DNA of 42,942 nucleotides from Pedobacter sp. ASV17 (GTDB lineage Bacteria; Bacteroidota; Bacteroidia; Sphingobacteriales; Sphingobacteriaceae): NCBI RefSeq assembly GCF_016429065.1, contig NZ_JAELTX010000034.1:1-42942 (forward strand), written 5' to 3'. The position numbers were made by a program, and so were the translations under genes. Shown here in pieces: positions 7,761 to 15,041 of the stretch. A model generated the notes under the pieces. The model saw only the letters and a list, made by a program, of their open reading frames with translations, was not told the origin of the DNA and did no database searches. The first letter of the stretch is position 1. Each line of letters opens with the position of its first letter.

Positions 7761-7807
7761 AAAGCGGCCGCATCATGGCCGATGCAAGAATGGCCGCTTT
7801 ATTTTTT
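7761..7807 (+). terminator. Nested hairpin terminator within the early region
   Basis: The outer arms AAAGCGGCC (7761-7769) and GGCCGCTTT (7792-7800) pair and are followed by ATTTTTT. A second stem, GCATC/GATGC (7770-7774 and 7781-7785), sits inside the loop. It separates the first early gene block from the HTH gene at 7829. Confidence 0.75.
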
Positions 7808-7828
7808 CCAAACAAACTAATCAACGCT

Positions 7829-8071
7829 ATGCAAATAGAAAGCCAAATTGTACAGTTGAAGTACAATATCAAAAAAAGGTTACAAAAACTAGATGGCACA
7901 TTCAACCAAAACAAATATCTGTTGTGCGCGCACCTCAACAAAACCGAAAAAACGGTCGATAGATGGCTGAATGTAAAGGAAAGCGATACCTACAGTATAA
8001 CAGTTGATGATCTCTATTCATTGGCTGCTTTTTTTAGTTGTACCCCTACCGAACTATTAAATAGGTCATGA
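7829..8071 (+). CDS. Small helix-turn-helix protein
   Basis: I choose the ATG at 7829 (MQIESQIVQLKYNIKKRLQK) because the longer ORF's ATG at 7775 lies inside the terminator loop. This gives 80 aa. The segment FNQNKYLLCAHLNKTEKTVD followed by RWLNVKESDTYSITVDDLYS resembles a Cro/XRE HTH, and the end (LAAFFSCTPTELLNRS) matches typical XRE tails. The 17-nt leader upstream (7805-7821) is identical to one in front of the capsid candidate. It probably regulates the replication genes that follow; its stop overlaps the next ATG. Confidence 0.7.
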   Translation: MQIESQIVQLKYNIKKRLQKLDGTFNQNKYLLCAHLNKTEKTVDRWLNVKESDTYSITVDDLYSLAAFFSCTPTELLNRS

Positions 8072-8457
8072 GCCAGGACATTCATAAAAATCTGATCAGT
8101 TTTGCATACAAGAGCGATGCTGCCGATATACTGATCAAGAAGATAGCGGAGCTACAGAATACATTGGATGCGGCCAGGCAAAATTCAAAGCGGAACGAAA
8201 AAGCGATCGAGTTTTACGAAAGCGTAATAGCTTCCATGAAATATGCCTGGCATTCCCTAATAGGTCTGGAACAGATGTACAAGCAAAATGTATTCCTGCA
8301 AAGCGAAAACCAGTTTCTGAAACAACACCTACATTACTGCCAAAGTGAACTGAACAAGTATAAAACAGTTGAGGAATTGACCATTAGCGGCGATTTCGAT
8401 AAAGTTAACGAGGCCGTTTCCAATTTCCTAAAAAACAAACTTCCAAATGAGCATTAA
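8068..8457 (+). CDS. Coiled-coil protein upstream of the helicase
   Basis: This 129-aa protein is helical throughout, with a coiled-coil core (DILIKKIAELQNTLDAARQN, YKQNVFLQSENQFLKQHLHY). It overlaps the HTH gene by 4 nt and the helicase by 11 nt. Translational coupling to the helicase suggests a role as a loader or origin-associated partner, which is inference. No family is recognised. Confidence 0.65.
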   Translation: MSQDIHKNLISFAYKSDAADILIKKIAELQNTLDAARQNSKRNEKAIEFYESVIASMKYAWHSLIGLEQMYKQNVFLQSENQFLKQHLHYCQSELNKYKTVEELTISGDFDKVNEAVSNFLKNKLPNEH

Positions 8458-10066
8458 ACCTAATACCCCTAGCATAGACGAAAACGAAGATATTGAGCTT
8501 CTAGAACCCGAAACCGAGATTGTAGAGAACGAAACGGCGCACGATGTCGTTTTTTGGCACACCAAATATAGGGAACATCAGGAAAGCGGCAAAAGGTACG
8601 TGGAAAATATTAAGATCAACAAGCTTAAGCTTTTAAAGGTGTTCTACCTACTTGGTTATCGTCGTATTGATATTGACGACATGCCGATATTTGTTAAGAT
8701 CGAGAACAACAGGGTAATAAAGCGAAGTAACATTAACCAGGTTATTGACGCTTTTTTTGAATTTCTTAACGAAAAGGAATTTTGGCTTGATGATGATAAT
8801 ACCCTATCCATCGATAAGCTAAAAGAGAAATTCTTGGATAGCCCAGGCTCATACTTTAAAGAGGATAAATTATTTAGGTTGAATATGTTTTCTTCCGAAA
8901 AGATAGAGTTTAACAGGGACACCCTAACCGAGAAATTTTTGTATTACAAAAACGGATTTGTAAGGATCGATAAAAAAGGTGTGATTTTTAACGATTATGC
9001 GAAGCTGGATAAATTCATTTGGGAAAGTGAGGTATTGCCCCGCAATTTTTCTTTTATCGACTATAAGGGCTGCTATGTAAGCCAATTTATAGACAGGGTT
9101 TGCAAAAGTGATGCAACCGATATTAACGAACGGATAAAGGCAATCAAGATCATCATGGGCTACTATCTGCACTCTTTTACCGATTGCGAACTGGTGGCGC
9201 TTACCTTGACCGATAGCAAGATAAGCGAGGGCAATGAAGCTAACGGCCGTACGGGAAAATCCCTTTTTTGTAAGATACTTGGGTATATGTTGAGCCGTGA
9301 CCCCGAGAACGCAGCAGGTAGAACCTTTATTGATATTTCTGGAAAGGATTTCGATCCAAAGGAAAAACACAAATACCAGGAAGTAAGCCACGAAACCAAA
9401 ATTGTAGTAATTAACGATTTGCGTAGAAACTTTGATGTGGACTGTCTTTACAATGATGTTACCGAAGGGATAAAGGTAGAACGTAAAAATATGTCTCCTT
9501 ACCGTGTGAAGCTTAAACTTATCCTTACTACTAATAAAACCATAAGAATAGAGGGTGATAGTAGTAAGGCGAGATTTCTGGAATTTGAGTTCTCGGACTA
9601 TTTCAGTAAAAGCCGAACGCCTAAAATGGAGTTTAAACATTGGTTTTTTAGGGATTGGGATGCCGAGGAATGGGCTAGATTCGATAACTATATGATCAGC
9701 TGCCTTAGTGAATACTTCGTTAACGATTGTAAACTGATGGAACCTGAACACATTAATCTAAATGCTCGTAAACTTAGAGAAAGTAGCTCTGAATTTTTCT
9801 TGGATTTTATGGAAGATTTAAAAATCGAGTTTGGAAGATGGTACAACAAAAAAGAAATGTTCAACGCATTCATTAAACGGTATCCCGATTTCGATAACCC
9901 GAAATTTAAACAGGCTACTTTTACCAACTGGGTTAAATTATATACCAAACACACGTCTGGCTTTGCTGAATTTAACAAGGAACGAGACGAAAAACGGAGC
10001 GATGATATTATTGAAATGATGTTCCGTAGATCAGGCGAAAACAGTATTGAAAACGAGATAATGTAG
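8447..10066 (+). CDS. SF3/D5-like replicative helicase
   Basis: This 539-aa protein has the superfamily-3 ATPase core: a Walker A-like ANGRTGKS (265-272), Walker B KIVVINDL (~318-325), motif C LILTTN (358-363) and an arginine-finger candidate Arg376 in SSKARFLEFEFSDYF. It matches DUF5906/D5-type proteins common in Bacteroidota phages and poxvirus-like primase-helicases. The N-terminal 250 residues show no obvious AEP primase or TOPRIM motif, so priming may come from the host. It is the only replicase-like gene; no polymerase is present, so synthesis must use host DNA polymerase. Confidence 0.85.
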   Translation: MSIKPNTPSIDENEDIELLEPETEIVENETAHDVVFWHTKYREHQESGKRYVENIKINKLKLLKVFYLLGYRRIDIDDMPIFVKIENNRVIKRSNINQVIDAFFEFLNEKEFWLDDDNTLSIDKLKEKFLDSPGSYFKEDKLFRLNMFSSEKIEFNRDTLTEKFLYYKNGFVRIDKKGVIFNDYAKLDKFIWESEVLPRNFSFIDYKGCYVSQFIDRVCKSDATDINERIKAIKIIMGYYLHSFTDCELVALTLTDSKISEGNEANGRTGKSLFCKILGYMLSRDPENAAGRTFIDISGKDFDPKEKHKYQEVSHETKIVVINDLRRNFDVDCLYNDVTEGIKVERKNMSPYRVKLKLILTTNKTIRIEGDSSKARFLEFEFSDYFSKSRTPKMEFKHWFFRDWDAEEWARFDNYMISCLSEYFVNDCKLMEPEHINLNARKLRESSSEFFLDFMEDLKIEFGRWYNKKEMFNAFIKRYPDFDNPKFKQATFTNWVKLYTKHTSGFAEFNKERDEKRSDDIIEMMFRRSGENSIENEIM

Positions 10067-10068
10067 CT

Positions 10069-10332
10069 ATGGAACCTTATTTTCTTTTTGAAAATCCAAG
10101 AACCGCATTATTTGCTATAACGGGGGGAAAATATTTAATGCAAAGCGGCTGGGAAATTACCTATAAGAAGTTTGTAGTTATCGCCGAAGATAACTATCGA
10201 TACATTACAGAATTTAGAGAATGCAGAGAACATTGTCCCGATGGTATTAAACCTGATGTTTACACCATTAGGATAGGGATACACAAAAGTAGGTTAGTGA
10301 AATGGATTGGTATGCAGATGGCACTGTTTTAA
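10069..10332 (+). CDS. Hypothetical last early gene
   Basis: This 87-aa protein starts 2 nt after the helicase stop and ends at a strong bidirectional terminator. It has a beta-rich look (WEITYKKFVVIAEDNYRYIT, YTIRIGIHKSRLVKWIGMQM) and no motif I recognise. Confidence 0.65.
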   Translation: MEPYFLFENPRTALFAITGGKYLMQSGWEITYKKFVVIAEDNYRYITEFRECREHCPDGIKPDVYTIRIGIHKSRLVKWIGMQMALF

Positions 10333-10337
10333 AATAG

Positions 10338-10362
10338 AAAGCCCGGAATTAACCGGGCTTTT
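10338..10362 (+). terminator. Bidirectional terminator between convergent genes
   Basis: The arms AAAGCCCGG (10338-10346) and CCGGGCTTT (10353-10361) enclose a 6-nt loop, with T-rich sequence on both strands. It lies between the rightward early operon and the leftward DUF2158 gene. Confidence 0.8.
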
Positions 10363-10368
10363 CTGATT

Positions 10369-10590
10369 CTAAGACTCTTGTTTAGGATCGTAAGTTACCA
10401 AAGTATCTTCATGAAATACAGTGTGTTCAAATTTACCGTTATGATACCAGCTAAGCTTTACCCTAGTTTCATCATCTTTAATGTAAGCAGGAGCATCCCA
10501 AGGTTGTGTAAATTCATACCCGTCTACCGTCATAGCTACCCCACCAGACGCTAACTTAACCACATCACCCGTTTTAAATTTTTTCGGCAT
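10369..10590 (-). CDS. DUF2158 (YodC-like) small protein
   Basis: This 73-aa protein opens with FKTGDVVKLASGGVAMTVDG, the signature of the DUF2158/YodC family (GDvV.LkSGG..MTV), and continues as a small beta-barrel-like fold with two Trp (VKLSWYHNGKFEHTVF). The family is common in proteobacterial and Bacteroidota accessory DNA and has no assigned biochemical role. It is a single leftward gene between rightward blocks, so it is likely expressed in the lysogen. Confidence 0.8.
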   Translation of the reverse strand: MPKKFKTGDVVKLASGGVAMTVDGYEFTQPWDAPAYIKDDETRVKLSWYHNGKFEHTVFHEDTLVTYDPKQES

Positions 10591-10656
10591 TATGTTAAAT
10601 TTATATTTTCATCGCAAAGGGCAATACCTCGGGCTCTTTAATTTAATCAAACTTTA

Positions 10657-10854
10657 TATATTTGTTGGTCGAATAACAAATAGTATAGTTAGGTTGCTGA
10701 CAATTTTAACCCATTAAAAACCAGCAGTTCAACGTAAACAACACCGATGCCAAATTACAAAAACATGACATTGTAACACAAGTTGGTGTCAAAATGCTGC
10801 CAAACACTCTTAAAAAAATTATTAAGCCCTGCCAAGTAAGCAGGGCTTTTTTTT
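10657..10854 (+). ncRNA. Candidate small RNA with promoter and terminator
   Basis: A perfect Bacteroidota -7 element TATATTTG (10657-10664) precedes ~190 nt without a credible ORF. The stretch ends in a strong terminator, AAGCCCTGC (10824-10832) with GCAGGGCTT (10840-10848) and eight T residues. No clear -33 element is visible. I recognise no RNA family. Confidence 0.45.
10824..10854 (+). terminator. Rho-independent terminator
   Basis: A 9-bp stem with a 7-nt loop is followed by T8. There is no protein gene immediately upstream on this strand, which supports a short non-coding transcript. Confidence 0.8.
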
Positions 10855-11042
10855 GGGTTAATCCTTTAAACAAATACGAAGACCGCCAGAGCCGCAAAAA
10901 GGATCGGAAACGTCCAAGAGATACAAAGGAAACAGGAAATACAAAGAAAAACGGAATAATCGAAAAAAACGGAAAAAACGGAAAAAACGGAATTGTTGAA
11001 AAAATTCTGGATTTCCGTAATAATAAATGATAGTAAAATTTC

Positions 11043-11212
11043 TACCTTTGCTATATAAAAAAGAAATCCCCTAAGTGGCCAAACTTAGGGGTGTGTTCCG
11101 AAAACCTTGCGGGGTTTGCGGCCTTTTTTCGGGGGACCAACAAAAGTGCACTTCTGTTGTTTAACCTATATTTCCGAGATTACAATGAAAGCACCTTGCA
11201 GGGTGCTTTTTT
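11043..11212 (+). ncRNA. Candidate structured small RNA
   Basis: A perfect -7 element TACCTTTG (11043-11050) is followed by a hairpin CCCCTAAG/CTTAGGGG (11068-11091), a second possible stem (11098-11132) and a terminator ending at 11212. The predicted transcript is ~155 nt with no ORF. It sits next to the DnaA boxes, so a replication-control RNA is possible. Confidence 0.45.
11188..11212 (+). terminator. Rho-independent terminator
   Basis: The arms AAAGCACC (11188-11195) and GGTGCTTT (11202-11209) are followed by a T run. Confidence 0.75.
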
Positions 11213-11241
11213 CATTTCATTACAAATATAAGAGTTAAGTT

Positions 11242-11268
11242 CGTGGATAACCACAAAAATTATCCACA
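11242..11268. promoter_or_regulatory. Inverted pair of DnaA boxes
   Basis: TTATCCACA at 11260-11268 is a perfect DnaA box. CGTGGATAA at 11242-11250 is a box in the opposite orientation with one mismatch. The 8-bp arms GTGGATAA/TTATCCAC form a perfect inverted repeat with a 9-bp spacer. AT-rich DNA follows on the right. Confidence 0.55.
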
Positions 11269-11383
11269 GAATATTTTATAAATCTATACCTACGCATTTA
11301 AAGGTTTATTGCAAATAAATAAAAAGCAATTTTTATTTATTGTATTTGGCTTTTAGTATAATTGCTTTTTTTAAGCTTGCCAT

Positions 11384-12172
11384 ATGACTATAAATGAAAT
11401 TTGGGAAAACAGTTGTGCTTCTATTGTAAAAATTGCACTTGCAAATGATGATCGTATTATGTTATCGTCCGGAACTGGTTTTTTTGTAGGTGATAGATTA
11501 ATTACGAATTATCATGTTATTAATTCAATAAATTCTCAAATTATACAATTAATAACTATGAATCCTGATGGATCACCTGGTATAGGTGGAGTTTTCAAAA
11601 GAGATAGTTTTGTGAAGAATTTGGTTGATTGTATGCCAGAAAACAGTTGGGATTTTGCTATTTACCACATTGATGGATTGAAGAAGCTAGGGGTCAACGG
11701 ATTGAATCTTTCAAAAGATATAGATTTTCCTATCGGCTTAGATATTGCAATTATAGGTTTCCCATTTTCTTCTGATAATCCTAGTGTATCAAAGGGTATA
11801 ATTTCTTCTAAATTCATCAAAAATGGTGTTGCTTATTTGCAATTAGATTGTAATGTAAATCAAGGTAATTCTGGTGGCCCAGTGATAAGAACTGATACAG
11901 GTGAAGTAATAGGGCTTGTTACTAGAAAAGCTCATGGGCTAACAAATGCTATTGGTGAATTAAAAAAAATACATAATGATGCTATTGTAACTGCTGATAC
12001 AAACCTAGCTAGAAAGAATATTGATTTTAATACTAGAAACTGGTATAATTATTATAAAGTCAATTCAAGCCATACACTAGCATATATATCAGAACTTGAA
12101 CGTTCCGCTAATGTGGGTATTGGTTATGCTTTTCAACTGACAGAGGTAAATAGGAGCTTCGAACATCATTAG
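11384..12172 (+). CDS. Trypsin-like serine protease (cargo gene)
   Basis: This 262-aa protein has a chymotrypsin/DegP-like triad: His44 in ITNYHVI, Asp90 in WDFAIYHID, and Ser163 in NQGNSGGPV. There is no signal peptide and no PDZ domain, so it is probably cytoplasmic. The gene is markedly more AT-rich than its neighbours and stands alone between the origin-like region and a leftward gene. A possible promoter is TGTATTTG near 11340. Cytoplasmic trypsin-like peptidases occur in bacterial defence modules, so a superinfection or anti-phage role is plausible but unproven. It looks like a moron acquired separately. Confidence 0.82.
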   Translation: MTINEIWENSCASIVKIALANDDRIMLSSGTGFFVGDRLITNYHVINSINSQIIQLITMNPDGSPGIGGVFKRDSFVKNLVDCMPENSWDFAIYHIDGLKKLGVNGLNLSKDIDFPIGLDIAIIGFPFSSDNPSVSKGIISSKFIKNGVAYLQLDCNVNQGNSGGPVIRTDTGEVIGLVTRKAHGLTNAIGELKKIHNDAIVTADTNLARKNIDFNTRNWYNYYKVNSSHTLAYISELERSANVGIGYAFQLTEVNRSFEHH

Positions 12173-12207
12173 TTGATTTATGATTATTCTCTCTTCCTGA
12201 CATTGAG

Positions 12208-12486
12208 TTATAAGTTATTTGCTGGTAATCTTTTCATTATAGGCACTCCAATCAGCCAAAGTAGTTCATCACCATCCGCCATGTCAAATTCCTGGCTTTT
12301 AAAAAACACCTGCCAACCAGCTTCACCATAAAAGTGCAGGTCTGCAATTTGTTCATTTTCTAGGTAGGCTAGCCAACTTCCGTGCCTTGTCTCGTACAAT
12401 GCCCCCTCTTTGGTAATTTCTCCAAACGCTGCTTTAAATTTTACAACTCTAAGCTCCATTTCCCACTCTTTGCCCCGATTTTCCAT
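12208..12486 (-). CDS. Hypothetical 92-aa protein
   Basis: This leftward single gene has an unusual good Shine-Dalgarno (AAAGGAGA, upstream of the ATG at 12486). The protein is Trp/Glu-rich (MENRGKEWEMELRVVKFKAA, YETRHGSWLAYLENEQIADL, HFYGEAGWQVFFKSQEF). No family is recognised. It is probably expressed in the lysogen alongside the protease cargo. Confidence 0.6.
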   Translation of the reverse strand: MENRGKEWEMELRVVKFKAAFGEITKEGALYETRHGSWLAYLENEQIADLHFYGEAGWQVFFKSQEFDMADGDELLWLIGVPIMKRLPANNL

Positions 12487-12526
12487 TTTCTCTCCTTTAC
12501 TACTAAAATATAGTTTTTACAGCCTT

Positions 12527-12549
12527 AAAAGCTAAAAATTTTAGCTTTT
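12527..12549. terminator. 23-bp palindrome upstream of the leftward gene
   Basis: AAAAGCTAAAA and TTTTAGCTTTT flank a single A, forming a perfect palindrome. It could be a weak hairpin or a protein-binding site in the promoter of the gene at 12208-12486. The function is uncertain. Confidence 0.4.
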
Positions 12550-12645
12550 ACTACTATATATCTATTCCTCTATTCCTTAAATAGAATAAATTAAAGAAAA
12601 TCAATAGGTTATAAAATTAACAGATGTTCCAAACCTATTCCTTTG

Positions 12646-12729
12646 CTGTTCCGTACCTGTTCCGTAACCAATAAGCTACGGAACAGCTTTTTTTATAGTT
12701 GACCGTTTTACGGAACAGCTACGGAACAG
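12646..12729. repeat. Five copies of CTGTTCCGTA in direct and inverted orientation
   Basis: CTGTTCCGTA occurs at 12646 and 12657, and its complement TACGGAACAG at 12677, 12709 and 12720. Both same-orientation pairs are spaced 11 bp, about one helical turn. Degenerate copies (CGGAACA near 12771, CCGTAA/TTACGG at 12813-12828) continue to the right. The array lies just upstream of the late operon, so it is a candidate binding site for a late regulator, or origin iterons. Confidence 0.7.
12657..12694 (+). terminator. Terminator or attenuator built from the operator repeats
   Basis: Copies 2 and 3 of the 10-bp repeat pair as CTGTTCCGTA/TACGGAACAG with a 10-nt loop, followed by C and T7. It resembles an intrinsic terminator located before the late operon. 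If the late promoter is upstream of it, it would act as an attenuator. Confidence 0.5.
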
Positions 12730-12925
12730 CTATATTTTTATAACTATCTGATTTTCAGTAAATGGAATAGCGGAACATCAAAAAGCGGAAAAATTCAACC
12801 ACATTCATTTTACCGTAACATCTTACGGAATCATCTTACCGCAAAACAGGCTGTAACTCCGTTAACAACAAGCCACCTTTGTAATGCTGATCCCAAACCA
12901 GCACCAACAAACAAACTGTTTTTTC

Positions 12926-13240
12926 ATGAATAACCCCGAAAACAACATTGCCGAAGATGGCGATGCGGTACCACAGCATAACCCAAAACCAGAGAGCGGG
13001 GCCGTTCAGGTGCAAGGCATTGGATTGCCTGCACCTCAAACGGCCAAACAACCACGTAACCAGCATTTAAAAGTTGAAGAACCAAAGAAAATGCAGTTTG
13101 GTGGACGCGCTACACAATCGGAGCATGACCTGATCCAACAGGTGATGAAAGCAAACGGGTGTACTGATATCGTTCGTTTAATGCTGTTATCGATTAAATA
13201 CCACGAAAACGACCTTTTATCATCTTTTAAATTAAAATAA
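12926..13240 (+). CDS. Late-operon first gene, possible ribbon-helix-helix protein
   Basis: I choose the ATG at 12926 (MNNPENNIAEDGDAVPQHNP), 104 aa, because the leader AACAAACAAAC precedes it as in other genes here; an ATG at 12884 is less likely. The N-terminal half is Pro/Gln-rich and disordered. The C-terminal half (FGGRATQSEHDLIQQVMKAN, DIVRLMLLSIKYHENDL) resembles a MobC/ribbon-helix-helix DNA-binding domain. It may bind DNA during late expression or packaging. Its stop overlaps the next start (TAATG). Confidence 0.6.
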   Translation: MNNPENNIAEDGDAVPQHNPKPESGAVQVQGIGLPAPQTAKQPRNQHLKVEEPKKMQFGGRATQSEHDLIQQVMKANGCTDIVRLMLLSIKYHENDLLSSFKLK

Positions 13241-13437
13241 TGTTTAATCAATGGCTTTGCAGTGGTTACGGGGTTTTTCCAAATGGTGTGAAATGCCAGG
13301 GATGTGCAGATTGTAGAGCAATTAAGCAAAACCTTAAATCAGATGGGCGAAGAACAAACAAAACCGCTAAACCAAAAGGTAAAGCAAAATCCAAAAAAAG
13401 TATTAAAAGTAATGGGAAATACCGAAAACGCAAATAA
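13240..13437 (+). CDS. Small Cys-rich basic protein
   Basis: This 65-aa protein is coupled to the preceding gene by a TAATG overlap. Its N-terminus carries four Cys (CSGYGVFPNGVKCQGCADC) that could bind zinc. The C-terminus is strongly basic (PKGKAKSKKSIKSNGKYRKR). That combination suggests nucleic-acid binding, possibly genome condensation. No family is recognised. Confidence 0.55.
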   Translation: MFNQWLCSGYGVFPNGVKCQGCADCRAIKQNLKSDGRRTNKTAKPKGKAKSKKSIKSNGKYRKRK

Positions 13438-13798
13438 ATCTGTTTTAGATCCGACAAATACGAAAACGACTGTGGATGATCAAAATTCTGGAGCAACGAC
13501 GGAAACAACTGTGCCAGCTGGTGATAATGAACAGCCGCCAATTAATTTTGAATTGCTTCCCAATGTGGTTACCGTAGATAAAGACCAGTTAGAAGAATTG
13601 ATGGATCAGAATATTACCATGAAAACGGAGATCGGCCAGCTCGTTTCCCTTTTTCAGATATTCGAGGGTCTGATCAGCGGTAAATCCAGCGTAACCAGTT
13701 TAATGCTATTGTTGCCAAAGCTCATGAACAATCCCGAAATCGGTAAACAGATAGCCGATATACATCCAATCATCGAAAAGTACACCGAAACCCCGTAA
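13412..13798 (+). CDS. Hypothetical late protein
   Basis: I start at 13412 (MGNTENANKSVLDPTNTKTT), 128 aa; the open frame extends up to 13304 but that would overlap the Cys-rich gene by 134 nt. Residues ~1-45 are disordered. A helical C-terminus (LEELMDQNITMKTEIGQLVS, FEGLISGKSSVTSLMLLLPK) follows. It stops 2 nt before the next gene. It could be a scaffold-like or virion protein. Confidence 0.55.
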   Translation: MGNTENANKSVLDPTNTKTTVDDQNSGATTETTVPAGDNEQPPINFELLPNVVTVDKDQLEELMDQNITMKTEIGQLVSLFQIFEGLISGKSSVTSLMLLLPKLMNNPEIGKQIADIHPIIEKYTETP

Positions 13799-13800
13799 AC

Positions 13801-14343
13801 ATGGATTTATCAGATATTTTAAGCCGTAAGGTATCGGTACCTGCTAGTGCTGCCGTTATCGATGTAGAAGTAGAGCAGGCGGTTATCGATGAGCCAATAG
13901 TAAACGAGCCACCCACAGCCGAAAACGTAGTTGAAGTACTGGAAGAGGAACCAAATACGGAACGACCAAAAGCCATGCCGCACGGCCATTTTGCCGCCAA
14001 TCTTGTTGGGCTTATCGATGGACTGCAATCCTCTTTGATACCGATGTGGCGTAGAAATTCCCTATTTACGAAAAAAGAAAATGAAATTTTAGATAACCTG
14101 GACACTACGGGCGGAACCGTATATCCCGCAAATAGCCCCGAATACAAGGTTTTATCTAAATGGAACAAACACCTGGAATTTGCATCAAAGCTGCCGTTCA
14201 CAGAAGCAGAAAAAGAAAGATTAGCGGCTGCTACCGAACGTTATGCAGCTACGATGCAGATACAGGTTTCACCGTTTACAGGGTTATTGATGGCATTCGG
14301 TGAAGTTGCGGGAACCCGTGTTGCTTTATTCCTAAACGATTAA
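13801..14343 (+). CDS. Hypothetical late protein with acidic N-terminus
   Basis: This 180-aa protein has a disordered, very acidic N-terminus (~20-52) and a helical C-terminal part (~65-180; AANLVGLIDGLQSSLIPMWR, LPFTEAEKERLAAATERYAA). The C-terminal end (FTGLLMAFGEVAGTRVALFL) is hydrophobic and could lie on a membrane. It belongs to the run of genes leading to the packaging ATPase. A peripheral virion or assembly protein is possible. Confidence 0.6.
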   Translation: MDLSDILSRKVSVPASAAVIDVEVEQAVIDEPIVNEPPTAENVVEVLEEEPNTERPKAMPHGHFAANLVGLIDGLQSSLIPMWRRNSLFTKKENEILDNLDTTGGTVYPANSPEYKVLSKWNKHLEFASKLPFTEAEKERLAAATERYAATMQIQVSPFTGLLMAFGEVAGTRVALFLND

Positions 14344-14344
14344 A

Positions 14345-14650
14345 ATGAGATTTAACCCAAGTATTTTAATTATCGGTGCAGGTGCCTGTTTAGCTGGATT
14401 AATTGGTGCGTTTACTGGAAGACCAGTAATAATTTTAAATAAGGATACCTCTACTAACGACGTTGCGGTTTGGCCATCCAGAATAAATTTACCAGAACCT
14501 AGAATTACCGAAAACATAGCTCCTGTCGATTTTTCAGAGTTGGATTTTGATAAGGTTAGCAATACAAAATGGGTTCCCAAATTTGGGCATCCAAAACGTA
14601 AAACCAACAAATTGCGCTGTAAACATAACGCAAAGCTGAAACGCCGCTAA
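14345..14650 (+). CDS. Small membrane protein with basic tail
   Basis: This 101-aa protein has one N-terminal span (~5-24, SILIIGAGACLAGLIGAFTG) and a C-terminus ending in a Lys/Arg-rich segment (HPKRKTNKLRCKHNAKLKRR). It starts 1 nt after the previous stop and its own stop overlaps the next ATG. The design (single span plus basic tail) recurs across this late block and fits virion membrane proteins that contact DNA. Confidence 0.6.
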   Translation: MRFNPSILIIGAGACLAGLIGAFTGRPVIILNKDTSTNDVAVWPSRINLPEPRITENIAPVDFSELDFDKVSNTKWVPKFGHPKRKTNKLRCKHNAKLKRR

Positions 14651-14811
14651 TGCTGATAACGTACATTTTATACCTTGTTGCCTTCGTAATTCTATTGCTT
14701 ATTTTGATAGATGAGCTTTGGTTCATACATCGTGTTTACGGTATTAGAAACTGGTTTTTAGAGGAAGTACACTACATCATTTCATTAATACATAAATTCT
14801 TTAATCTATAA
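14650..14811 (+). CDS. 53-aa membrane protein
   Basis: The ORF is linked by TAATG overlap on the left and by an A-shared overlap with the ATG at 14811 on the right. It begins with a hydrophobic span (LITYILYLVAFVILLLILI) followed by an amphipathic helix (WFLEEVHYIISLIHKFFNL). The overlaps support a real gene. Confidence 0.6.
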   Translation: MLITYILYLVAFVILLLILIDELWFIHRVYGIRNWFLEEVHYIISLIHKFFNL

Positions 14812-15041
14812 TGTTAGACAGGAAATCACTTTTAGTGGGTGCGGCTATCGGCCTTGGTGCCGCCGCCATCCTTTTTGCCTTTCGTCTGGATCAGTTGTAC
14901 ACGGAAAGGACTATCGCCGATATTATTGGTAACAATGCTGCCGCAGAAAGACACAAACAGGTTTTAGGTGAAATCAAAAAAAAATCAAATGGCAAAACAA
15001 GAACAACAAAACCAGCAAAATCCAATACCGTCAACACTTAA
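14811..15041 (+). CDS. Small membrane protein with charged tail
   Basis: This 76-aa protein has a Gly/Ala-rich span (~7-24, LLVGAAIGLGAAAILFAF) and a C-terminal Lys/Thr-rich tail (GEIKKKSNGKTRTTKPAKSN). It overlaps the following gene in another frame. It is part of the run of tiny membrane proteins before the ATPase. Confidence 0.6.
   Translation: MLDRKSLLVGAAIGLGAAAILFAFRLDQLYTERTIADIIGNNAAAERHKQVLGEIKKKSNGKTRTTKPAKSNTVNT

Larger units (their letters stand above)
10855..11383. other. Non-coding control region, candidate replication origin
   Basis: The stretch between the small-RNA terminator and the protease gene has no convincing ORF. It holds three tandem 9-mers AAAAAACGG (about 10964-10990), a strong hairpin at 11068-11091, a second pairing at 11098-11132, a terminator at 11188-11212, two inverted DnaA-box-like sequences at 11242-11268, and then ~100 bp of very AT-rich DNA (11270-11370). 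Repeats, DnaA boxes and an AT-rich tract together resemble an origin. An ORF at 10794-11030 spans a terminator and the 9-mer repeats and I do not believe it. Confidence 0.5.

Noticed and set aside
7775..7828. Upstream start for the HTH gene
   Set aside because: The ATG lies in the loop of the terminator at 7761-7807, so translation would be unlikely; the ATG at 7829 has the typical leader.
8924..9751. 275-aa minus-strand ORF opposite the helicase
   Set aside because: It is the antisense shadow of the SF3 helicase, which has clear ATPase motifs in the plus frame.
10964..10990. CRISPR-like repeats
   Set aside because: The 9-mers are directly adjacent with no spacers. No other regular repeat-spacer pattern or cas gene occurs in the window.
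10794..11030. 78-aa Lys/Asn-rich ORF on the plus strand
   Set aside because: It starts inside a predicted non-coding transcript, runs through a strong terminator (10824-10854) and ends in tandem 9-mers that give a repetitive KNG peptide. No leader precedes its ATG.
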